DNA of 64,000 nt from a bacterium SCSIO 12741. Its GTDB lineage: Bacteria; Bacteroidota; Bacteroidia; Flavobacteriales_G; Salibacteraceae. Below are positions 1-10,032 of the stretch, piece after piece (position 1 is the first letter of the stretch; every line of letters begins with the position of its first letter). Made by a program: the position numbers and the translations under genes. Location of the stretch: NCBI GenBank assembly GCA_024398055.1, contig CP073749.1, positions 4,402,594-4,466,593 of the forward strand, given 5' to 3'. The notes beneath the pieces are model-generated. The model saw nothing but the letters and a program-made list of their open reading frames with translations, was not told the origin of the DNA and did not search any database.

Positions 1-2173
1 TATACCCGGTAATCTCGACAACCGAATTGGCAAAATCATAATCCGTACCGTCACCCGATTGGGTAAAGTCAAATTCTTCGATCCACTCCACATCCAGGTT
101 GTTGTCCAATTTTACCAGCAGTTGCTTTTTGGGATCTGTCGGACTGTAATCGTACAAAATGCCTCCGGCAATAGCAAATCCACCGTCGGTGGTATTGATA
201 ATTTCTACCCCAACGGAGTTTTGCATATCCAACCCGGTATTGAGGTAATCATTGGAAGTAATTGGAATAGTAACCGCACCTGGGCCACTCAATTGGCATC
301 CATTTCCATTGTCCAAAATCTGCATAGCCAACACCTCGTAAAAACCTGATCCTGTGCTTGCATATCCCGTAATGATGTAGTTGTCTGTTGCTCCATTCTT
401 CTTAATGATATCGAAAGCCCGAGCATGCTGAGAACCATTGGGTGCTTCAAACTCCCAATTCCAAACAATCTCACCCATTAGGTTGATTTTGAAAATGACA
501 ATGCTCTTTTCATTTTGATTCAAATGACGGGTTCCTGAAACGAGATATCCTTCATTGGCCCAATCCACTACAATGGCCAGGTCTGTGATATCATCGCCAT
601 AATCATACCCCTTGATGAAGCGCAAAGGTGACGCCGAGCAATCTTCCACCACTACCGTGATAGGGTGCGTGTAGTTTACCGACCCGGTGGTACCGTTGTC
701 ATCATAATTGAGCGTAAGGCTAACCGTATAATCTCCGGCCAGGTAGGTTCCACCTGTGGATAGGGTTACCAATACCGGATTGTTTCCTACTGTAGATAAG
801 GTTTGAGCGTTTCCACCACCATCAGTTAAGGTAAAGGTCCAACTTACAATTTGAGCACCTGAAGGCAAGTGATCAATGCCCATTCCGGTAAAGGTGATAT
901 CATCACCCTCACATAGAATTTCTGTACTCAGTTCAAATTCTGCGGTGAACAACTGTGGTGTGTAATTGGGAATACAGCTCGTGGTTTCTATTCCCGTGTT
1001 GATTCGGTTCAGGGTAGAATGGTATTCTGGACGTGCAATATCGATGAAGTTTTGCATCCGTGTAATTTGTCCGGGAATAAACGAATTGGTACCATTCACT
1101 GAAACCTTACAGCCGTCCTCACAGTATTCCATGTGGTTGTTGAAATACAAGTTTGCAGATGCGTCACAAGATATTGGAGATGGACCTCCATAAGCCCCAC
1201 AAGTGTATCCTACATAAGCGCCATTGGGGGGCGCGATTCCATCCAAATAACTCTCAATTTGAGGGGGTGTTCCAGCAACTTGATCACCTGTTAATCCGGC
1301 CCAGTTAGAATTGCAGAGTTGATCTTTTTCAAATACGTGCCCCAATAAAAGCCAGTGCCCTACTTCATGAACAGCGGTTTTTCCCATATTTCCGCCTGAG
1401 ATCAAGGTTCCAGATGGCGTAGTAGCTGTTTCATCCCCTACCGTGTTATGCTTGAGAACCACATCGTTGAACGGGTAACCAACACCGTAAGAAGCTTCGC
1501 CATAAGGCGAGCCACCGGACATGCTTACCACATTATCCACGATGTACATATCCAGGTAATGGTACTCATTCGGTTGATTAAAGGGAACTAACGCTTCCAA
1601 ACTTGTCACTTGGGGAACACTGGTACTTTGAAAAGAAGACAATACGTCATCCACATGGTAGGTTACCCCCACCGAAGTAATCGTATTTCCTCCTCCGGTA
1701 AAGGTTTGCCAACTTCCAGGAACACCCGGAACACCTTCAAAGGAAGGAGGTGCCGTTTGGGCCAGGCAAAATTGAATATTGGCGGATTGGAACTCCGTAT
1801 TCAAGCGGTTAAGTTGATCTTGAATTCGGTCCCAGTTGCCGGCCGGATCGTGGTACTTGGTGTGCATTTGATACTCGGCTGATCCTCCTCCTGACAAAAT
1901 ATTGCTCGAATGAGTAACTACGTGAAATACGACGGGTATCCGATAAATGCCATTAACCGCCCCGCGACTTCCGTTTTCCTCGAGTTGATGAATGTGAGAA
2001 TTCCACTCCTCAATTTGAGCTTTATAGTCTGGATCATGCTGCATCCTCCATTGATGAGCAACACCCGTCCCGCAAGGTTCTTCGTGATGCTGGGCTCGTA
2101 GTTCATTCCAGCCTAAACTGAAAAAAATCAGAAGCCAAGCAGTAAGTTTTGAAATATTGATTCTGCTGAACAT
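1..2173 (-). CDS. Secreted M43 (pappalysin-like) zinc metalloprotease, 3' end cut by window edge
   Basis: The minus frame is open from the ATG at 2173 to the window edge (724 codons visible, no stop seen). Residues 1-28 form a signal peptide ending near 'LRAQ'. Around residue 269 (bases 1337-1369) lies the zinc motif HEVGHWLLLGH, and further on a Met-turn-like 'NHMEYCEDGC'; both are the pattern of M43 metzincin peptidases, which cleave extracellular proteins. After the protease come a PKD-like domain and a region with repeated 'GGFAIAGG'-like strands that resembles a beta-propeller. Family members in Bacteroidota usually end in a T9SS sorting domain, which would lie outside this window. The glycine expected at the eighth motif position is leucine here. 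Transcribed divergently from the sensor kinase at 2375. Confidence 0.85.
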   Translation of the reverse strand, partial: MFSRINISKLTAWLLIFFSLGWNELRAQHHEEPCGTGVAHQWRMQHDPDYKAQIEEWNSHIHQLEENGSRGAVNGIYRIPVVFHVVTHSSNILSGGGSAEYQMHTKYHDPAGNWDRIQDQLNRLNTEFQSANIQFCLAQTAPPSFEGVPGVPGSWQTFTGGGNTITSVGVTYHVDDVLSSFQSTSVPQVTSLEALVPFNQPNEYHYLDMYIVDNVVSMSGGSPYGEASYGVGYPFNDVVLKHNTVGDETATTPSGTLISGGNMGKTAVHEVGHWLLLGHVFEKDQLCNSNWAGLTGDQVAGTPPQIESYLDGIAPPNGAYVGYTCGAYGGPSPISCDASANLYFNNHMEYCEDGCKVSVNGTNSFIPGQITRMQNFIDIARPEYHSTLNRINTGIETTSCIPNYTPQLFTAEFELSTEILCEGDDITFTGMGIDHLPSGAQIVSWTFTLTDGGGNAQTLSTVGNNPVLVTLSTGGTYLAGDYTVSLTLNYDDNGTTGSVNYTHPITVVVEDCSASPLRFIKGYDYGDDITDLAIVVDWANEGYLVSGTRHLNQNEKSIVIFKINLMGEIVWNWEFEAPNGSQHARAFDIIKKNGATDNYIITGYASTGSGFYEVLAMQILDNGNGCQLSGPGAVTIPITSNDYLNTGLDMQNSVGVEIINTTDGGFAIAGGILYDYSPTDPKKQLLVKLDNNLDVEWIEEFDFTQSGDGTDYDFANSVVEITGY

Positions 2174-2374
2174 AAGTTAGATTTGATTTTAAGATTCACC
2201 CAAAGTTCAGCATGGGCAAAGCAGAAAATATCGAAGGATTATTGAAGCCCAATAAATCGGTGTTGAAACCCGGTTTTCAATTATTTTAAGAATCGATGAA
2301 GAATCCACAAATTGATCTTGTTTTGCACTTATCTTTACTCTACTCGAAATAGCCTAAGTACATTGTGAGTTTCT

Positions 2375-5350
2375 TTGCAGGGTACTTTCAACATAGAACC
2401 TTTGCCCGATTTAGTCCAACGCGTATTACTCTTTGGTTTATCGTTCCTCCTTGCCATGAAGGTTAGCTCAGCTCAGGAATTGGTTTACTTCCATTATACC
2501 ACCGATAATGGTTTACCGGCCATGGCAGTGCATGACGTAGAAGCTGATTCGGTAGGAAATCTATGGTTTGCTACCGAAAAAGGGGTCTCCTGTTTCGATG
2601 GTGTGAAGTTTAAGAACTTCAGTACCGAAGATGGTATTCCGGATAACCTGGTGTTTGAAATACGCCGGTCTCCCAATGGCCGGATGTGGTTTATTCCTCT
2701 TTCATCACGTATTTTCTATTTTGAAAACGACGAGTTTCATTACTATAGCCCGGCAGATACCTTATGGTCTCCAGAGGCTCGTACGAGCTATTTTGTTGAT
2801 TTCTATACCGATGCACAAAACCGGGTTAAATACTACTCCCATGAGATAGGATTGGCCGAGTTTGATCCTTTTGGAAAAGTACGTATCTCGCTTCCTCCCG
2901 ACAGGTTAAACTCAATGATTATGGAGTTTGAGCAGGTATCTCAGGATAAATTCATTTACAAAAGATCAGGTCGCCAGTCCACCTCCAATTTATTGGTCAT
3001 TAAAACACCAACCCGAAAGGACTCCATTCCAATTCCCAAATTCAATCCAAGTTTTCGAGCCTATTATGAAATATTGGACGATGGTAGTGTTCTGTTTTCC
3101 CACGGTTCTCACCTGTTTCGGTTTACCTCTGATACGCTCTATCAATTGAGCGATTTGCAAGTGAGAATCAATGCCATTAAATCATTTGACAACCAAGTGT
3201 GGATAGGCACAGGCAACGGCTTAATCCAAGCCGAAATTCTCGACAACGATTCTTTAAGGCGGGGCCCAACCTTCTTTTTGGGCAATCGGATAACGTCCAT
3301 TCTTAAGGATTTTGAAAATGGTTTTTGGATAACCTCAGAAAACAACGGAGTGTACTATGTACCGGATTTAAATCAACGCATGTTTACCCAAAATTCGGGG
3401 TTGGCTGAATCGGAGCAAACCTCTGTATTGACGGCCCCAAATAAGCTGCTGTATTCCGGAAGTGCTCAGGGTAATCTACAACGTATCGATTTAAAAAGTG
3501 GGACAATTCAAACTATCCGGCGTCAGAGTGCATCCGACTTATCGGTAGATCACATTGCCTTGGGAAAGGACCATGTTTATTTCTCTACGCTAAGCGGTAG
3601 TTTGTTCTTTTTTCATCAAGAAGACCCGCTTTTCAACCTTCACAAAATCTCCAAAGCCCCTGACAGCAGCGATTTATTACTCAAATTCATCACCCGAGAT
3701 CCCCTTTCGGAGGGAATTATTGCAGGTGGTGTTTTTAGGATATTCAAAATTCAACAAGATAATATCAAGGTTTTGTCCTGGAAAAATGACATTCGGTTTA
3801 TCCACATTATCCCTTTGGAGCAAGACCAATATCTTTTTGGAACATTACGTGGCGTCTACCACCAAATGGAAATACAAGAAGGGCCTAACAACGAGATCCC
3901 TGCTCCCATCTATTCCGGAATAGTTGTAGACCTGGGAATCCTGGAAAATTACATACCGGTTATTGGAAGTCAAAATGAAGGCCTTCTCCTCTACCGAAAC
4001 AATCGTTTGGACACCATTGGCCTAAAAGAAGGCTTATCGAGTATGCACATCACCGACGTGCTCGTTCAGGATAGCACCATATGGGTGGCTTCTACCCAGG
4101 GCCTTGACCGGATAGACATTTCCAATTTGAATCCGCTGAAATATACCATTGAAAACTTCGATCGGTTTGATGGAATTCCTTCGAACCACATTCATCAGAT
4201 GGATACACTTGGTAGAGGATTGGTAATGGCCACAAGAGGGGGCTTATCGCTATTTGTTCCTGAAACGAAAAAACCGCCACCTCCTCGTTGCCGGGTGCGT
4301 TGCGTAAAACTGGGAAAAAGCCCTTCTTACTTGGAGCAACATGCCGAACTTTCTGAAACGAATAGAGACCTAAGCTTTGAATTCGATGGAATTAGTTTTC
4401 GAAGCAGCCAGCACCTTCAATTTAAATACAAGCTAAAGGGCTACGACCAGGACTATAAATACACCACTAACCGAGAAATTCAATACACCAATCTACCTTA
4501 TGGGTCTTATGAGTTTGAGCTCTATGTAGCCAATAAGCACGGGGTTTGGTCTACTCAGCCCTCCCCTTTCTATTTCTCGCTCACTCCCCCATTTTGGCTT
4601 ACTTGGTGGTTCTTTTCGTTGGAAATAGTCGGCCTGCTAATTCTTCTGTTTTTTCTTTTCTCCTGGCGCTTAAGGAAACTGACCCAAAAAGTACGCAAAC
4701 AAGAAGCCATTCGCCGTGAAAAAGCCGAATTGGAGCTAAAGGCACTTCGTTCTCAAATGAATCCCCACTTTACGTTCAACGCACTCAACTCGATTCAATC
4801 TTACATCTCATCCGATCACATCCGGGAAAGTAAAAGCTACCTGGCCAAATTTGCCCGACTTAATAGAACCGTTCTTGAAAGTTCAGATAAACTCAGTATA
4901 TCTCTTCAAGATGAATTGGACCTGGTGACTCGATTTATAGAATTGGAACAACTCCGATTTGAACGAAAACTCCAATTTGACCTACATCTCGATGAATCTA
5001 TAGATCCTGAATGGGTAAAAGTTCCTCCCTTGATTTTGCAACCATTCATCGAAAATTCAGTGGTTCATGGAATGAAAAACAAACCCAATGGTGGCGCGAT
5101 AAGTATTGATATTAAAAAGCAGGAAGACTTTTTGATCTGCATTATTCGCGACAATGGAAGCGGGATAAATGAGGCAGACACCAAGCTAATTCGAAAATCC
5201 ATGGGCTTGTCCATAACTCAAAAGAGACTGGATTTGCTCAACGGACAAGGAGGCTCAGAAAATCAAATTCGTATGACCAACCTGGAAAGAGCTACCAATG
5301 GGAAAATGAAGGGAACCCAGGTAGAATTGCGCATTAGGATAATTCCCTGA
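2375..5350 (+). CDS. Sensor histidine kinase with periplasmic two-component propeller (LytS/His_kinase family)
   Basis: A 991-residue protein: N-terminal signal peptide ending near 'VSSAQ', about 700 residues of propeller repeats (for example 'GNLWFATEKGVSCFDG'), a Y_Y_Y-like domain near residues 650-740, one membrane helix near 750, then a His_kinase (PF06580) domain with 'MNPHFTFNALNSIQ' (His about residue 798), an N box 'PPLILQPFIENSVVHG' and a G box 'DNGSGI'. It probably senses a periplasmic or carbohydrate signal and phosphorylates the LytTR regulator encoded 21 bp downstream. No ATG fits the start: 2375 is TTG and a second TTG lies at 2402 (gives a tighter signal peptide). The usual Ile after PHF is Thr. 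Paralogue of the kinase at 52552. Confidence 0.88.
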   Translation: MQGTFNIEPLPDLVQRVLLFGLSFLLAMKVSSAQELVYFHYTTDNGLPAMAVHDVEADSVGNLWFATEKGVSCFDGVKFKNFSTEDGIPDNLVFEIRRSPNGRMWFIPLSSRIFYFENDEFHYYSPADTLWSPEARTSYFVDFYTDAQNRVKYYSHEIGLAEFDPFGKVRISLPPDRLNSMIMEFEQVSQDKFIYKRSGRQSTSNLLVIKTPTRKDSIPIPKFNPSFRAYYEILDDGSVLFSHGSHLFRFTSDTLYQLSDLQVRINAIKSFDNQVWIGTGNGLIQAEILDNDSLRRGPTFFLGNRITSILKDFENGFWITSENNGVYYVPDLNQRMFTQNSGLAESEQTSVLTAPNKLLYSGSAQGNLQRIDLKSGTIQTIRRQSASDLSVDHIALGKDHVYFSTLSGSLFFFHQEDPLFNLHKISKAPDSSDLLLKFITRDPLSEGIIAGGVFRIFKIQQDNIKVLSWKNDIRFIHIIPLEQDQYLFGTLRGVYHQMEIQEGPNNEIPAPIYSGIVVDLGILENYIPVIGSQNEGLLLYRNNRLDTIGLKEGLSSMHITDVLVQDSTIWVASTQGLDRIDISNLNPLKYTIENFDRFDGIPSNHIHQMDTLGRGLVMATRGGLSLFVPETKKPPPPRCRVRCVKLGKSPSYLEQHAELSETNRDLSFEFDGISFRSSQHLQFKYKLKGYDQDYKYTTNREIQYTNLPYGSYEFELYVANKHGVWSTQPSPFYFSLTPPFWLTWWFFSLEIVGLLILLFFLFSWRLRKLTQKVRKQEAIRREKAELELKALRSQMNPHFTFNALNSIQSYISSDHIRESKSYLAKFARLNRTVLESSDKLSISLQDELDLVTRFIELEQLRFERKLQFDLHLDESIDPEWVKVPPLILQPFIENSVVHGMKNKPNGGAISIDIKKQEDFLICIIRDNGSGINEADTKLIRKSMGLSITQKRLDLLNGQGGSENQIRMTNLERATNGKMKGTQVELRIRIIP

Positions 5351-5371
5351 ATAAGTTGCAGAAGGAGAGAT

Positions 5372-6115
5372 ATGAAGATTAAGACGGTAATTATTGAAGA
5401 CGAACCCAGATCACTCAAAGAACTTAGAAGTCAGCTGGACGGTTTTAGAAATAGAATTGAAGTTCTTGGACATGCTGACAATGTAGAAGATGGAGTCCGG
5501 TTGATCACCGAGCTTCAACCTCAACTCGTGTTTCTCGACGTAGAAATTAACCAGGGAACGGGTTTCGACCTGTTGCAGCAGCTGGACACGATCGATTTTA
5601 AAGTAGTATTTACCACGGCACACAGCAAGTATGCCCTAAGGGCTATTAAGTTTGGTGCGCTCGACTACCTGCTCAAGCCAATAGATCCTGAAGAATTGGA
5701 AGCCTTGGTTGGGTCTCTTCCAGAAGAGGATTCCATTAACTCTGAACTCAACCAACTCAAGGTGATGCTAAACCACCTAACCGAGCAACAAACGCCCAAA
5801 AAGCTGGCTATTAAGGAGGTGGGAAAAGTAGAGTTTATCAACCTCGACAAAATCATTTTACTCAAGGCCAAAACCAACTACACGCAGATTCAGGTAGCTG
5901 GCAGAAAACCGATTCTCTCTTCCAAAACCCTTCGGTACTACGAACAACTGCTAACGGACAAGCGATTTAGAAGGGTGCACCGCTCGTTCATTATCAACTA
6001 CCGCTACGTTCGGGAATTTGTCCATCAAGATCACCTCATTGTGATGGAAAATGGTGAGGAAGTGTACATCAGCCCCAACCAACGCAAGGATTTCCTGGAT
6101 GAAATAAGTCTTTAA
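5372..6115 (+). CDS. LytTR-family response regulator
   Basis: A 247-residue protein with an N-terminal receiver domain (acidic pair 'IIEDEP' near residue 8-12, phosphoacceptor Asp56 in 'LVFLDVEI', conserved Lys in 'YLLKPI') and a C-terminal LytTR DNA-binding domain from about residue 145 ('KIILLKAKTNYTQI', 'RVHRSFIINYRYV'). LytTR domains bind pairs of 9-bp direct repeats in DNA. The ATG is preceded by a purine-rich 'gaaggagag', one of the better ribosome binding sites here. It follows the kinase at 2375 by 21 bp, so the two form a two-component operon. Targets cannot be read from this locus because the next gene is convergent. Confidence 0.92.
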   Translation: MKIKTVIIEDEPRSLKELRSQLDGFRNRIEVLGHADNVEDGVRLITELQPQLVFLDVEINQGTGFDLLQQLDTIDFKVVFTTAHSKYALRAIKFGALDYLLKPIDPEELEALVGSLPEEDSINSELNQLKVMLNHLTEQQTPKKLAIKEVGKVEFINLDKIILLKAKTNYTQIQVAGRKPILSSKTLRYYEQLLTDKRFRRVHRSFIINYRYVREFVHQDHLIVMENGEEVYISPNQRKDFLDEISL

Positions 6116-6124
6116 ATCCTTGAT

Positions 6125-6763
6125 TTAAGAGAGATTGATCACCTCATTATCGGCAATGGCATAAAACCGATCTCCTTTCTTGGGCTTAAGCGTATAGGTA
6201 CCGGTGAAGGTTCCAAAGGCGGGTAATATGCCATGGTCGCGCCCAAAAAAGAAACATGGCAGTCGCAAACTCTGTCGTCCAGCTCCCTTGAGACGAACCG
6301 CCGGATGAATGTGCCCAGCCAGATTGTACCCTTCTCCACCAGGTTCGGGTTCATGGGTAAAATGAAAGGGACCTCGTTTCATCGATTCGTGCAACACGAG
6401 GCCAGAACGGTGGTAAATCTCTTCTGGAAAGATATCATGGTTACCCAGTACCAAATGAAAGGTGATATGCGGGAAATGGGCCATTATATGCTCAAAATCC
6501 TTCCATTCGTTGTTGAAATCGGAATGAAACAGATCGCCCATAAAGATGACTTCTTCCAAATCGGGCAAATGGAGTACGCGAAACAGGCGTTGCCAATTTT
6601 GATATTTCACTCCCTTGGGCACTTGAATACCCGCCCGGTTAAAATGCTCGGCCTTCCCAAAATGTGGATCGGCAATTAACAGGGCTTTCTGATCGGGCCA
6701 AAAAACAGCCTTATCCGGCAACAGGTCGAGGGACTCTCCAGCCACTTCGGCACGCAAGTACAT
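6125..6763 (-). CDS. pdeM: Calcineurin-like metallophosphoesterase, PdeM-like
   Basis: A 212-residue protein with the metallophosphoesterase motifs 'ADPHFGKAEHF', 'GDLFHSDF', 'LGNHDIF' and 'GHIHPAVRL', which bind two metal ions. The sequence and length fit the ligase-associated DNA damage response endonuclease PdeM. In many genomes pdeM sits with a helicase and ATP-dependent ligase; here it instead follows the BNR protein at 6763-9969, with its ATG overlapping that stop codon by one base (TAATG), so the two are probably translationally coupled. The fold assignment is firm; the DNA-repair role is by family only. It converges with the LytTR gene, 9 bp apart. Confidence 0.8.
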   Translation of the reverse strand: MYLRAEVAGESLDLLPDKAVFWPDQKALLIADPHFGKAEHFNRAGIQVPKGVKYQNWQRLFRVLHLPDLEEVIFMGDLFHSDFNNEWKDFEHIMAHFPHITFHLVLGNHDIFPEEIYHRSGLVLHESMKRGPFHFTHEPEPGGEGYNLAGHIHPAVRLKGAGRQSLRLPCFFFGRDHGILPAFGTFTGTYTLKPKKGDRFYAIADNEVINLS

Positions 6764-9700
6764 TAGCGGTCGTCTTCTTTTTCCTGATCGTATTTTTTAA
6801 AGAAGTCAAAAGAAAGCTTTTCGGCTTCGGTTCTGTATTCATGCCAGGCTCCACTTTCTAAGGCTATAATACGCTTGTTGATTCCCTGGAAGGTTTCGCT
6901 CATATCATTCCAGGCCAAGCGGAAAGAATTGTTCTGAGTCACATTTTCTGAATACAAGTAGCTATACACCTGCCCAGCCTTGGCAGAAAGGTTAATCGTT
7001 ACGTGATCGTATCCGGTAAATCCTTCTTTCAGGAAAATCTCATCCAAAATTTGATTCACACTGTCTTTGACCGCTTTGCCCTGCTTTCTGAAGTCCTTGG
7101 CTGTAGAATCTGGCAAATAGGCCGCTACACGGTTCATTTCATCCACGGTAGACAACATTTGTTTCAACTCCTCTACCCGTCCAATGATGTACTTAAGCTC
7201 GGCTTCCACATCCTTGTGCAAACGGTAACGTGCTTTCGCCTCTTCCTGGTTGTAACCCAATTTGGGATGTTCTAAAACGGTGAGTTCACAAGAGTCTTTG
7301 AATTTGCCGTAGGACAAAACGATCTTGTAGTCCCCAGGTAATACCCCAACTCCGGCGGGTAAATCATCATTCTTCTTCTTTTGACGCTTTCTTACCAATC
7401 CCCTGGTACCATCTTCACGCATATTCCAATACACCCGGCTAAACAAAGAGTCGGCCTTGAATGAAGTGGTCCGGATGGTATCTCCAGCCTCGTTCATCAC
7501 CCACATTTTTACTTTCTTACCTTTCTTTCCGGGCGTTGCTTTGGTTTTATCCTTGCCTTTTTCAGCCTTCTTAGCCGGCTCAAACAAACTGGGGTTAATC
7601 CAAAGAGATATCATAGCACCACTTGAGCGATTCTGTCCCACAAAATCTCCTTGTCCAACAAAGCGCACACCACGAGCAGGCTTATGTGGAGCTCGGTAAG
7701 CGACAGGCGGATCAAACACCACCAGGGTATCTTCAAAGGTTTTACCCTGATCCTTTACCAATCGACGAAGCGGACGAATATCATCCAATACGAAGGCTGA
7801 TCGACCAAAGGTTCCAATGATCAGGTCATGTTCCCTGGGTTGAATAGCCAGGTCACTAACGGCTACAGCTGGAAAGTCGTTGTGTCTCCAGTGGTTCCAG
7901 TTCTGTCCTTTATCCAGGGAATAATACAAGCCATATTCGGTTCCCAGAAATAACAAATTCTCTTCTACCGGATCCTGAATAACGCTCCAAACGTGGCCCT
8001 TGATGTTTTCAGGACTTGCCAATCGCTTCCAGCTTTTCCCATAATCGATGGTGTGATACAGGTAAGGATCCCAATTATTTCTACGGTAGTCGTTAACCAC
8101 CACAAAGGCCTCACCGGCATGGTAAGATGATGCGCGAATTTGAGGAATCCATGAACCTGCTGGACATCCGGGTAACTTGGAGGCCAGATTGGTCCAGTTT
8201 TTACCGCGATCTTGAGTCAATTGCAAATTTCCATCATCGGTTCCCACCCAGATCACCTGGCTGTCTAACGGGCTGGGTGCAATGGCTAAAAGGGTTGTAT
8301 AGTTCTCTGCCCGGGTGGCGTCAATCGTGAGTCCGCCACTGAGGGCTTGCTTTTGTCGTGCGGTGTCGTTGGTTGTCAAATCGGGGGAAAGCACTTCCCA
8401 GCTATCGCCACAATTGGAGCTGTAATGAACAAACTGACTACCGAAATAAATACCGCAATCATGAAACGGATCCTGAGCCAAAGCCGCATTCCAGTTGTAG
8501 CGCAATGGTGTTTTATCCGGGTGCATAGGCTGAATAAAGCTCTTACGTCCCGTTTCCCGATCATAGCGACTGATGTGCCCTCCTTGGTACATAGCATACC
8601 CGTAGCGTGAGTTTTTAGGATAAGGCACCACGTCGAAGCCATCTCCAAACATCACTTCCTGCCAGTGGTGGTTTCTCATTCCACCGTGTTCGTATACATA
8701 TCCCGGGCCTACCCAACTACCATTGTCCTGCATACCGCCATAAATGTTGTAGGGGTGGTCGTTATCTACATTGATGTGGTAGAATTGAGCCAAGGGCAGA
8801 TTGGTGATAAAGCGCCAATTGGCACCGCCGTCTCTTGAAATATTGAGTCCTCCATCATTACCTTCAATGATGTAATCGGAGTTGTCTGGATCAATCCAAA
8901 AAGCGTGATGATCGGGGTGCGCCTTGTAATAAGAAATCAGGCTATTAAAGGTTTTCCCACCATCCTGACTTACTGAAACAGTTGAAAACAAGTTAAATAC
9001 GCGGTTTTCGTTGTTTGGATCTACGTAAATGTCGGCGTAATAAAATGGGCGATTTCCAATGTTCTTATCAGCTCGCATGGTCCAGTTTTCTCCTCCGTCG
9101 GTACTGCGGTACAGCGCTGTTTTCTTGCTTTCAATCAAGGCATAAACCACGGATGGCTTATTGGCAGCAATGGCCAATCCCATGCGGCCTAAGGGTCCAT
9201 CGGGCAACCCTTCTTTCTTGCCCAGTTTTTTCCAAGTAGTTCCGCCATCGTAGGTAACATACAAACCTGAGCTCTCTCCACCGGACTCAAAGAACCAAGG
9301 CTGGCGGTGATAATGCCACATAGCGGCAAAAAGCTTGTTGGGGTTTGTAGGATCCATGATCAAGTCTGCACAACCCGTCGTATCGTCAATGAATAGGATT
9401 TTGTTCCAGGTTTTTCCACCATCAGTCGTTTTGAACACTCCCCTTTCTGGGTTTGGTCCCCATGCCGATCCGGTGGCAGCTACGTATAGGGTTTGAGAGT
9501 TTTGTGGATCCGGAATGATTCGGTGAATGGTTTTGGTGTTTTCCAATCCCATTCGAGTCCAGTTTTTACCTCCGTCAAGGCTTTTAAATATTCCTGCACC
9601 ACTGCTCTGGCTGTTTCGCGGATTTCCTTCACCCGATCCTGCCCACAATACAGTGGGATTACTGGGATCGAATGCTACTGCTCCTATGGATTGTACCGGA

Positions 9701-9951
9701 GCCTTATCAAACAAGGGTTGCCAGGTAATTCCACCACTAACCGATTGCCAAACACCACCCGAAGCGGTTCCCACCAAGATGTGATCTTTATGCTCTGGAT
9801 GAACATCAATACTGGTTACCCGCCCGCTCATTCCTGCTGGACCTATGGCCCTAACATAATAACCTTTAAGCTTTTCATCATCAATAGATTGAGTATATGA
9901 ACTTAAAGTAAAAAATAAAGCTATTAAAGCGAATAAAGAGTACCTAATCAT
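6763..9951 (-). CDS. Secreted BNR/Asp-box repeat (sortilin/VPS10-like) protein
   Basis: A large exported protein (1062 residues from the ATG at 9951; six more codons are open upstream to an ATG at 9969). A signal peptide ends near 'SSYTQ'. About ten Asp-box motifs such as 'KSLDGGKNWT', 'KTTDGGKTWN', 'RSTDGGENWT' and 'LTQDRGKNWT' define one or two beta-propellers of the sortilin/glycosyl-hydrolase BNR type over residues 40-720. The C-terminal third is different: a Lys-rich linker ('KAEKGKDKTKATPGKKGK') and a helical tail. Such proteins are common in Bacteroidota and often annotated as glycosyl hydrolases, but I see no assignable catalytic residues. No T9SS sorting domain is evident. Coupled to the phosphoesterase gene downstream. 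Confidence 0.82.
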   Translation of the reverse strand: MIRYSLFALIALFFTLSSYTQSIDDEKLKGYYVRAIGPAGMSGRVTSIDVHPEHKDHILVGTASGGVWQSVSGGITWQPLFDKAPVQSIGAVAFDPSNPTVLWAGSGEGNPRNSQSSGAGIFKSLDGGKNWTRMGLENTKTIHRIIPDPQNSQTLYVAATGSAWGPNPERGVFKTTDGGKTWNKILFIDDTTGCADLIMDPTNPNKLFAAMWHYHRQPWFFESGGESSGLYVTYDGGTTWKKLGKKEGLPDGPLGRMGLAIAANKPSVVYALIESKKTALYRSTDGGENWTMRADKNIGNRPFYYADIYVDPNNENRVFNLFSTVSVSQDGGKTFNSLISYYKAHPDHHAFWIDPDNSDYIIEGNDGGLNISRDGGANWRFITNLPLAQFYHINVDNDHPYNIYGGMQDNGSWVGPGYVYEHGGMRNHHWQEVMFGDGFDVVPYPKNSRYGYAMYQGGHISRYDRETGRKSFIQPMHPDKTPLRYNWNAALAQDPFHDCGIYFGSQFVHYSSNCGDSWEVLSPDLTTNDTARQKQALSGGLTIDATRAENYTTLLAIAPSPLDSQVIWVGTDDGNLQLTQDRGKNWTNLASKLPGCPAGSWIPQIRASSYHAGEAFVVVNDYRRNNWDPYLYHTIDYGKSWKRLASPENIKGHVWSVIQDPVEENLLFLGTEYGLYYSLDKGQNWNHWRHNDFPAVAVSDLAIQPREHDLIIGTFGRSAFVLDDIRPLRRLVKDQGKTFEDTLVVFDPPVAYRAPHKPARGVRFVGQGDFVGQNRSSGAMISLWINPSLFEPAKKAEKGKDKTKATPGKKGKKVKMWVMNEAGDTIRTTSFKADSLFSRVYWNMREDGTRGLVRKRQKKKNDDLPAGVGVLPGDYKIVLSYGKFKDSCELTVLEHPKLGYNQEEAKARYRLHKDVEAELKYIIGRVEELKQMLSTVDEMNRVAAYLPDSTAKDFRKQGKAVKDSVNQILDEIFLKEGFTGYDHVTINLSAKAGQVYSYLYSENVTQNNSFRLAWNDMSETFQGINKRIIALESGAWHEYRTEAEKLSFDFFKKYDQEKEDDR

Positions 9952-10032
9952 GTTATTTGGTTTGTGCAAAGACCGACGAAGATAAGCCAGCTTTTGGGAA
10001 GAAGAAAACCGTTGATGTAAGAACCTAAAACT

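Noticed and set aside
6233-6679. 148-codon plus-strand ORF opposite the PdeM-like gene
   Set aside because: It is the antisense shadow of a clearly conserved coding frame.
9493-9900. 135-codon plus-strand ORF inside the BNR gene
   Set aside because: Shadow of the BNR-repeat reading frame; no independent evidence.
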